From Prolixibacteraceae bacterium (GTDB lineage: Bacteria > Bacteroidota > Bacteroidia > Bacteroidales > Prolixibacteraceae), in assembly GCA_016930365.1 (NCBI GenBank), contig JAFGGY010000181.1, forward strand, positions 1 through 56,815: a stretch of DNA of 56,815 nucleotides. Reading direction: 5' to 3'. Positions within the stretch are counted from its first letter, which is position 1; the number at the start of each line of letters is the position of its first letter. Below are positions 51,027-56,815 of the stretch, in pieces. The notes under the pieces were generated by a model. The model made no database searches and was not told where the DNA came from. It was given only the letters and a program-made list of their open reading frames with translations. A program made the position numbers and the translations under genes.

Positions 51027-52967
51027 TTATTTGTAACTACGTTGAGTTAATTCTACATTTTCGAAAACAAGGTCTTCTTTGTTCAGAACAGGGTCTTTGT
51101 CGTCGCCTTTGTGTTCCCAGCACGATACGTAAGTGAAGTTTTTATCGTCGCGTTTTGCTTCACCTTCTTCAGTAGCAGATTCATCACGGAAGTGTCCGCC
51201 GCATGATTCGTTACGGTCGAGCGCATCCTGTGCCATTAAAATACCCATTTCGATAGCATCGGCTACGCGGCCTGCTTTTTCGAGTTCGGGATTCAGGTTG
51301 TTTAATTCACCCGGAACAAGCACATCTTTCCAAAACTCTTCCTTGAGTTTTTTAATACCATCAATGGCTTTTTTCAGACCTTCGGCATTACGGCTCATTC
51401 CTACGTAGTCCCACATATAGTGACCCAGTTGTTTGTGGAAATAATCAACTGTTTTGCTTCCTTTAATATTGAAAAGTTTTTCGAGACGGCCTGTAACGGC
51501 TTTTTCGGCTTCTTTAAATTCAGGTGCGTTGGTGTCAACCTTAGGCGTCATAATCTCGTTTGCCAGGTAATCACCAATGGTGTATGGCAAAACAAAATAT
51601 CCGTCTGCCAATCCCTGCATCAAAGCCGAAGCACCCAGCCGGTTTGCACCGTGGTCGCTGAAGTTTGCCTCTCCGATAGCGTACAACCCGGGGATGTTGG
51701 TCATCAGGTTGTAATCAACCCAAAGTCCGCCCATCGAGTAGTGAATAGCCGGGTAAATCATCATCGGCTCTTTATACGGGTCGGTATCGGTAATTTTTTC
51801 GTACATCTGGAAAAGGTTTCCATATCGGGCTTTAATTACATCGACACCCAAACGCTCGATTGAGTATTTGAAATCGAGATAAACCGCTTTACCGGTGTTG
51901 TTTACACCAAATCCGGCATCGCAGCGCTCTTTGGCTGCACGCGAAGCTACGTCGCGAGGCACCAGGTTACCATAGCTCGGGTAACGGCGTTCGAGGTAAA
52001 AGTCGCGGTCTTCTTCGGGTATATCATTTGGGCCGATTTCACCTTTTTGAAGTTTTTCGGCATCTTCTTTTTTCTTTGGAACCCATACACGTCCATCGTT
52101 ACGCAACGATTCCGACATCAGAGTCAGTTTCGATTGCTGGTCGCCATGAACCGGGATACAGGTTGGGTGAATTTGCACAAAGCAGGGATTTCCGAACCAT
52201 GCGCCTTTTTTGTAACACTGCCAAGCTGCCGAGCCATTACAGCCCATTGCGTTGGTCGAAAGGAAGAAAACGTTTCCGTAACCTCCGGTAGCTACTACTA
52301 CAGCATGAGCACCGTAGCTTTTAACTTCGCCGGTAACCATATTGCGGGTAACAATTCCTTGAGCTTTTCCGTCTTTAACAACCACGTCGAGCATTTCGTG
52401 GCGGGTGTACATTTTAACCGAACCTTTAGCAATTTGGCGGTTTAGTGCGCTGTAGGCACCTAGCAGGAGTTGCTGACCGGTTTGTCCGCGGGCATAAAAT
52501 GTACGGCTTACCAGTACACCGCCAAATGAGCGGTTAGCAAGTGTGCCACCGTATTCGCGGGCAAAAGGAACGCCTTGTGCCACACATTGGTCGATAATGA
52601 GTGGTGAAACTTCGGCTAAACGATATACGTTTGCTTCGCGCGAACGGTAGTCGCCACCTTTAATGGTATCGTAAAATAAGCGATAAACCGAGTCGTTATC
52701 GTTTTGGTAGTTTTTTGCAGCATTGATACCACCCTGTGCGGCAATAGAGTGTGCCCGACGGGGGCTGTCCTGGTAGCAAAAAGCCTGTACATTGTAGCCC
52801 AGTTCGCCAAGCGATGCGGCAGCCGAAGCTCCGGCCAAGCCGGTACCTACTACAATAACATCCAATTTTCGTTTGTTCGCAGGGCTTACAACTTTGATGT
52901 CGGACTTATGTTTCGACCATTTTTCAGCCAAAGGCCCTTGCGGTATTTTATTTTCAATTTTACTCAT
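51027..52967 (-). CDS. sdhA: Succinate dehydrogenase/fumarate reductase flavoprotein subunit
   Basis: A 646-residue catalytic subunit interconverting succinate and fumarate. [19 protein letters not shown] is the FAD-binding motif; [16 protein letters not shown] carries the His for covalent [24 protein letters not shown] and [12 protein letters not shown] are further family blocks. It follows sdhC by 18 bp. The long form fits the non-proteobacterial menaquinone-linked complexes. Confidence 0.96.
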   Translation of the reverse strand: MSKIENKIPQGPLAEKWSKHKSDIKVVSPANKRKLDVIVVGTGLAGASAAASLGELGYNVQAFCYQDSPRRAHSIAAQGGINAAKNYQNDNDSVYRLFYDTIKGGDYRSREANVYRLAEVSPLIIDQCVAQGVPFAREYGGTLANRSFGGVLVSRTFYARGQTGQQLLLGAYSALNRQIAKGSVKMYTRHEMLDVVVKDGKAQGIVTRNMVTGEVKSYGAHAVVVATGGYGNVFFLSTNAMGCNGSAAWQCYKKGAWFGNPCFVQIHPTCIPVHGDQQSKLTLMSESLRNDGRVWVPKKKEDAEKLQKGEIGPNDIPEEDRDFYLERRYPSYGNLVPRDVASRAAKERCDAGFGVNNTGKAVYLDFKYSIERLGVDVIKARYGNLFQMYEKITDTDPYKEPMMIYPAIHYSMGGLWVDYNLMTNIPGLYAIGEANFSDHGANRLGASALMQGLADGYFVLPYTIGDYLANEIMTPKVDTNAPEFKEAEKAVTGRLEKLFNIKGSKTVDYFHKQLGHYMWDYVGMSRNAEGLKKAIDGIKKLKEEFWKDVLVPGELNNLNPELEKAGRVADAIEMGILMAQDALDRNESCGGHFRDESATEEGEAKRDDKNFTYVSCWEHKGDDKDPVLNKEDLVFENVELTQRSYK

Positions 52968-52985
52968 AACTGTTGTTTAATCCGA

Positions 52986-53687
52986 TTAAAATTTAATCAT
53001 GAAATAGAGCGGAATTACGCTGAATCCGATGGCAAAAACCAACCCGATAATTTGGGCTACAACAAAAAAGCGTTTGCGCCATATTTGGTTGTTTAGGCCA
53101 ATAGTTTGAAACGCCGACCAAAACCCGTGAGTGATGTGCAGCCCGAGTAAAATACCTCCGGCAATGTGAATCAGCGAATAGAACAGACTTTCTTTAAAAA
53201 GCGTACTTACCAATTTATAGGCATTTTCCATTTCAACCGGGACACCGGCCTGCATTACAGTTACATGCGACAACAAAGGGTCGCCGGTAATTTTCATTTT
53301 CCACCAAAAACTGTAAATGTGAAGTCCTAAAAATACCAGGATTAAACCTCCCAGTATGAACATGTTACGCGACACCCAGGTGCTGTTAACCGATTGGTTG
53401 GTTTTGTTGTAGCCTACCGGGCGGGCTCGCATGTTTTGTATGGTAATTACAATCGACCATACAATGTGAATAACAAAACCTAGTGCAAGAACAGGTTCCA
53501 TTATTTTAATTAACGGGTTTGTCGCCATAAAATGGGCCGCCATGTTGAACAATTCTCCTTTATCGTCGAATATCAGTAACAGGTTTAGTGATAAGTGTAC
53601 GATAATAAACATTACAAGGAATAAACCGGTAATGCTCATGAAGAATTTACGGCCGATAGAAGCGCTCAAAAAACTTCCTTTGCTCAT
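52986..53687 (-). CDS. sdhC: Succinate dehydrogenase/fumarate reductase cytochrome b subunit
   Basis: A 233-residue membrane subunit with five predicted helices, fitting the single-subunit di-haem type B cytochrome of Bacteroidota. His residues suited to haem ligation lie in MFIIVHLSLN, GFVIHIVWS, VFLGLHIYSF and LIHIAGGILLGLHITHGF. It anchors SdhAB and exchanges electrons with menaquinone. It is the first gene of the operon and has a well-formed promoter upstream. Confidence 0.92.
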   Translation of the reverse strand: MSKGSFLSASIGRKFFMSITGLFLVMFIIVHLSLNLLLIFDDKGELFNMAAHFMATNPLIKIMEPVLALGFVIHIVWSIVITIQNMRARPVGYNKTNQSVNSTWVSRNMFILGGLILVFLGLHIYSFWWKMKITGDPLLSHVTVMQAGVPVEMENAYKLVSTLFKESLFYSLIHIAGGILLGLHITHGFWSAFQTIGLNNQIWRKRFFVVAQIIGLVFAIGFSVIPLYFMIKF

Positions 53688-53739
53688 AAGTAAATAGTTT
53701 ATTGTTGTTTAAGCTTTATATAAATACTAAAAAGAACCA

Positions 53740-53770
53740 CAAAAGTAGGTTTTATGGGCAATTAACGCAA
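53740..53770 (-). promoter_or_regulatory. Full Bacteroidota promoter for sdhCAB
   Basis: On the minus strand: TTG (53768-53770), 20-bp spacer, TACTTTTG (53740-53747), 53 bp before the sdhC ATG. Both blocks and the spacing match the phylum pattern. The rest of 53771-53957 shows no gene. Confidence 0.7.
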
Positions 53771-53957
53771 TAAATTAAAAGCCAAAACTTCTTATTTATA
53801 ATTAGTCTTAAAACTTTTGGAGCAAATTTTCGATAAAACACAACTAATGAACAGAAGAACAGATAATAACGAGGTTTTTAGATATGTTAAGTTCGTGTAA
53901 TGTATTGTGGTTTATGTGGTAATTAGTAATACTGATGTTTTGATGTTAATTTTTTAG

Positions 53958-53965
53958 TATTTTTG
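53958..53965 (+). promoter_or_regulatory. Bacteroidota -7 box for the lipoprotein at 53994
   Basis: TATTTTTG, an exact TAnnTTTG match, 28 bp before the ATG. Confidence 0.45.
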
Positions 53966-53993
53966 ACGAAGGGATTATTTAAACGAAGTAAAC

Positions 53994-54410
53994 ATGGTTT
54001 TGATTACACGAATGGGGGTTTTTGCGTGTTTTATTTTTTTGCTTATGGCATGTTCAGAAGACACACCCGACAGCGATGGAATTCCACAAGGCGAAATTGA
54101 GTTAACAAATAGCTCACCTCAAAGAATTAGCGATGACATTATTCTTGAACTTACGGAAGTTGCCGATACGCGTTGCCCGGTTGGGGTTGTTTGTTCATCG
54201 GCTGGGAGTGTTGAACTTTCGTTTATCGTATATCATACAGGTGGTTCGTATAATAAAACAATCAACTTCAATCCCATTAGCGAAAGTACCTGTGATACCA
54301 TCCAAAATTTAGACGTTTGTATAAAAGAGGTGCTACCATACCGGTATGTTGGTCAGGAACTTCAACTCGAAGATTACCGGGTTATTTTTGAAGTTGAAAA
54401 AGCTCAGTAA
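53994..54410 (+). CDS. Small lipoprotein of unknown function
   Basis: A 138-residue lipoprotein; the lipobox LMAC places the modified Cys at residue 20. The mature part looks like a beta-rich domain with several Cys (TRCPVGVVCSSAG, STCDTI, LDVCIKE) that could form disulfides in the periplasm. I do not recognise the family. A shorter start at the seventh codon (MGVFACF) would also give a signal peptide. The next gene has its own promoter box. Confidence 0.78.
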   Translation: MVLITRMGVFACFIFLLMACSEDTPDSDGIPQGEIELTNSSPQRISDDIILELTEVADTRCPVGVVCSSAGSVELSFIVYHTGGSYNKTINFNPISESTCDTIQNLDVCIKEVLPYRYVGQELQLEDYRVIFEVEKAQ

Positions 54411-54445
54411 GCTTTTTTACGATTTTATTTTAACAAAACTATTCC

Positions 54446-54453
54446 TATTTTTG
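54446..54453 (+). promoter_or_regulatory. Bacteroidota -7 box for the DUF2490-CotH pair
   Basis: TATTTTTG, an exact TAnnTTTG match, 48 bp before the ATG at 54502. It makes the upstream in-frame start at 54346 unlikely. CCGGTGC is repeated between box and start (54465 and 54477). Confidence 0.5.
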
Positions 54454-54501
54454 CACTCGATTAACCGGTGCTTTTCCGGTGCAAAATCTCCAAACACGAA
54501 A

Positions 54502-55188
54502 ATGGAAAAACGATTATTATACATCTTTCTGAGTGTTATGCTTTTTCCTGCTATACTTTCGGCGCAAAGCTCCAAGGTTGTAGGCGATTTCAGAGCTCGA
54601 ACAACGCTTAAGCTTGAGAAAGAACTGGTGAAAAATCTGAAAGGTTTTGCCGAATTTGAATTTGGTTTAGAGCAGGATTTATCGAAAATTGGAAAAATAC
54701 ATGGTGAGGCCGGAATTGAATTTGCACCGGCAAAATTTCTCGACCTCGAAGCCAAATATCGCTTCACCAAAAATCGTAAAAATTATAGCGTAAACTACAA
54801 ATACACGCACACTTATGCTCTTTCGGCACAGTACAACCATCGCTTCGATTTGCTGAAATGTTACCTCAGGCTTCAATTCAAAAATATCGACGACGAAGCT
54901 ATGTCGTCAACATCTATTGAAGACCTTCGAAAAATTGTTAAACCCCGGCTAAAAGCGAAGTACGACATTTGGGGTACACGCTTTTCTCCTTATGTGCTCT
55001 CTGAGCTGTACTTATCGGCTCACAAGTTTCATTTTGAACCCACCAAACTAAAAAATTGCATTGGAATTGAATATTCATTTTATAATAAAAGTGAATTGGG
55101 TGTGTATTACCGAAACGACCGTGAATTAAATAATTATCTGCCTTATATGTATCATACCATAGGTTTTAGCTATTGTATTACGTTATAA
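54502..55188 (+). CDS. DUF2490-like outer-membrane beta-barrel protein
   Basis: A 228-residue exported protein. The signal peptide ends near residue 22 (AILSAQ). The rest is alternating short strands rich in Tyr, Phe and Lys (EAKYRFTKNRKNYSVNYKY; ELGVYYRNDRELNNYLPYMY) and ends in a hydrophobic-aromatic strand (TIGFSYCITL), the pattern of DUF2490-type outer-membrane barrels. Its function is unknown. The CotH lipoprotein gene follows 8 bp later, so the two are likely made together. Confidence 0.8.
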   Translation: MEKRLLYIFLSVMLFPAILSAQSSKVVGDFRARTTLKLEKELVKNLKGFAEFEFGLEQDLSKIGKIHGEAGIEFAPAKFLDLEAKYRFTKNRKNYSVNYKYTHTYALSAQYNHRFDLLKCYLRLQFKNIDDEAMSSTSIEDLRKIVKPRLKAKYDIWGTRFSPYVLSELYLSAHKFHFEPTKLKNCIGIEYSFYNKSELGVYYRNDRELNNYLPYMYHTIGFSYCITL

Positions 55189-55196
55189 AATCGAAT

Positions 55197-56723
55197 ATGA
55201 ATCGCCTTCTCCTCATCTCTCTGTTATTGTTTATCTTTGTTACATCGTGTTATGAAGAGATGGAGTTTGCGCCTCATCCCGATGGTATTTCAGCATCTTT
55301 TAACTTAAACGGTAAACCAACTGCATGCGACTCCGAACAATTGTTTATGCTTTACCCGGTTGAACATTTTGGGAACTTTAGTGCCGTGCTTAATTGCCAG
55401 CCAAATTTTACTATTTATATAGATGGCAAATATATCGAAGATGGCGACAGCTGCCACTTTGGGGTTATTGGTAAAGAAACCGAAAGTATCATCGAAATTG
55501 TTAACCCATCGGGAAAAAAGAGCAACTACCGGCTGTTTTTTACTACGCTGCCTGTTGTAAAGTTCGAATACAATTACAAAAAGATACTGGACGAACCCAA
55601 GGGACCTTCGCGCTTTTCAATGATAACACACGATTCAGATTTTTCGGCAAAATGTTGTGGTATTGAAACCCGGGGAGGAACAGCCAACCGAAGACCTAAA
55701 AAATCGTTTGGGTTTGAATTTTGGAATAATTATGAATGCCGCGAAAGCCGGGATACCTCGCTTTTGGATATGTACACCGACGACGACTGGATACTGGATG
55801 CTGTTTACAACGACCGCTCTCGAATGCGCAACAGGGTTTCGTTTGATATTTGGGACATGATGCAACGCGATGCCCTAAGCCGGAATTGCGATGTTCTTTA
55901 CTCGTCGGTTAAAGGCAACTATGTTGAGCTGTTTTTAAATCAGGAATACCAGGGGCTGTATTGTCTTTCGGAACGTGTGGAAGGCAAAATGCTGGGTATA
56001 ACACCCGAGCGAAGTGGACAACAGGGCTATTTGTATAAGTCAGAAGGTTGGAATGATGTTACTCGCTTAAAAGAATTGCCTGATACAACTGTCGATTTTG
56101 AAAACAAATGGCACGACTGGGAGCAAAAACTACCCGACCCCGACCAGCAACTGGTGTGGAAACCTTTGTATCGGTTTGTTGATTTTATGGCTAACAGCTC
56201 CGACAAAGAGTTTTGCAGGCACGTAAACGAATACCTGGTGCTCGATCAGGTAATTGATTTTTATATTCTTATAAACCTGATATACGGAATCGATAACGTG
56301 GGGAAAAATTATATGCTGGCTTCAAGGTCGGCTCAAAGTCCTTTTTATATTCTTCCGTGGGACATGGATGCTACCTGGGGGCGTAACCATAGGGGCGATG
56401 AAACAAAACACAACGATGTGGTGAAGTTCCGTGTTTTCGAACGCTTAATGAAACTGAATCCTTCTGAATTTAAGCAACGCCTAAAAAGCAGGTACAAGAG
56501 CCTCCGTGAAGATAAACTGTCGGATAAGTCGCTGATGGCCATATTTGAAAATTACGCTAAATTGCTTGTCGAATCGGGTGCACATCAACGAAACAATTCG
56601 GTTTGGGACGAAGAAAAATCCGATATACAGCAAGAACTTGAATATATTTCGGACTGGCTTTCAATGCACAGCCAATACCTCGATAACTACATCGACACCT
56701 TAGAACTGGCCGAAACAAACTAA
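55197..56723 (+). CDS. CotH kinase family lipoprotein (third of three)
   Basis: A 508-residue lipoprotein with lipobox VTSC (Cys18). Residues about 25-115 form a separate N-terminal beta domain. The CotH domain follows: IETRGGTANRRPKKSFGFEF (about 156-175), DDDWILDAVYNDRSRMRN, YVELFLNQEYQGLYCLSERV (about 242-261) and WDMDATWGRNHRGDE (about 388-402), with an intact DxDxxxG. The start at 55197 is chosen over 55173 because it gives a clean signal peptide after the preceding stop. Kinase activity is inferred from the family, and no substrate is evident. Confidence 0.87.
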   Translation: MNRLLLISLLLFIFVTSCYEEMEFAPHPDGISASFNLNGKPTACDSEQLFMLYPVEHFGNFSAVLNCQPNFTIYIDGKYIEDGDSCHFGVIGKETESIIEIVNPSGKKSNYRLFFTTLPVVKFEYNYKKILDEPKGPSRFSMITHDSDFSAKCCGIETRGGTANRRPKKSFGFEFWNNYECRESRDTSLLDMYTDDDWILDAVYNDRSRMRNRVSFDIWDMMQRDALSRNCDVLYSSVKGNYVELFLNQEYQGLYCLSERVEGKMLGITPERSGQQGYLYKSEGWNDVTRLKELPDTTVDFENKWHDWEQKLPDPDQQLVWKPLYRFVDFMANSSDKEFCRHVNEYLVLDQVIDFYILINLIYGIDNVGKNYMLASRSAQSPFYILPWDMDATWGRNHRGDETKHNDVVKFRVFERLMKLNPSEFKQRLKSRYKSLREDKLSDKSLMAIFENYAKLLVESGAHQRNNSVWDEEKSDIQQELEYISDWLSMHSQYLDNYIDTLELAETN

Positions 56724-56730
56724 TCGCTTT

Positions 56731-56815
56731 TTATAATAATTGTCCGTCTGATCTTTTTAAATTGCTTTCAGTAAGGTGTTTAGATGAAATCAGTAGTTCG
56801 TCAATACTTTTTGAA
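56731..56815 (-). CDS. Possible 3' end of a minus-strand gene running off the window
   Basis: On the minus strand the frame is open for 27 codons from the window edge to a TAA at 56731-56733; the last residues read HLTESNLKRSDGQLL. The composition looks protein-like, and it would converge on the CotH gene with a 7-bp gap. It is too short to identify and could be chance. Confidence 0.35.
   Translation of the reverse strand, partial: SKSIDELLISSKHLTESNLKRSDGQLL

Noticed and set aside
54346-54501. Extended start at 54346 for the DUF2490-like protein
   Set aside because: It overlaps the preceding lipoprotein gene and lies upstream of the TATTTTTG box; the signal peptide begins at 54502.

Overview
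The window is a chromosomal segment of a Bacteroidota bacterium, most like the Marinilabiliales/Prolixibacteraceae group (inferred from gene content; no database was searched). The signs are: many start sites preceded by the Bacteroidota -7 promoter box TAnnTTTG rather than a strong Shine-Dalgarno; two large secreted proteins ending in type IX secretion (T9SS) sorting domains; the ExbB-X-ExbD-ExbD block; an N-terminally bare sigma-54 activator followed by lptE and secG; and a cytochrome b-type sdhCAB. Most of the window is ordinary core genome. No CRISPR array, prophage, rRNA or complete insertion sequence was seen.

Layout. 1-4643 (+): tatD (cut by the window edge), ansA, tRNA-Ser(GGA), exbB, a small membrane protein and two exbD genes. 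4702-7533 (-): kdsB and a glycogen branching enzyme. 7719-12735 (+): sigma-54 activator, lptE, a TPR-like gene, secG, then groES-groEL. 13075-14970 (-): acyl-CoA ligase. 15172-17641: a repeat copy and an ECF sigma/anti-sigma/Spy-like stress module. 17794-23882 (-): S41 protease, FISUMP lipoprotein, recR, HAD protein, glycosyltransferase fusion, GNAT. 24124-33042 (+): TonB receptor, binding protein, FecCD permease, ATPase and a TsaA-FmdE fusion, interrupted by a chemotaxis receptor (-) and a CotH lipoprotein (+). 33039-37526 (-): a 1495-residue T9SS-exported lamin-tail/CotH/beta-helix protein whose start codon lies in the second repeat copy. 37901-44066: a small secreted protein, homoserine dehydrogenase, a 30-residue membrane peptide gene, ispE and an exported GH13 amylase. 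44075-49698 (-): adenosine kinase-like pfkB gene, era, der, menB, menA, and a separate YjbR-family gene. 49814-53687 (-): sdhC-sdhA-[four-helix-bundle gene]-sdhB. 53994-56723 (+): a lipoprotein, a DUF2490-like protein and a third CotH lipoprotein.

How genes work together. menA/menB supply menaquinone, which the sdhCAB-type succinate:quinone oxidoreductase would use. The exported amylase and the cytosolic branching enzyme suggest alpha-glucan use and glycogen storage. The TonB receptor, binding protein, permease and ATPase form one import route for an Fe-siderophore/corrinoid-like ligand.

The most striking non-routine signals are: (1) three copies of a bipartite promoter, CGCAAGTTTT-N11-GTGTC, with identical spacing, in front of the ECF sigma gene, the divergent anti-sigma/Spy-like operon and a second Spy-like gene; (2) a near-identical 119/123-bp multi-hairpin repeat in opposite orientations at 15172 and 37521, the second overlapping the start codon of the giant T9SS gene; (3) a four-helix-bundle gene flanked by 16-bp inverted repeats inserted between sdhA and sdhB; (4) the TsaA-FmdE fusion linked to the metal/cofactor uptake genes; (5) a short independent transcription unit for a 30-residue membrane peptide.
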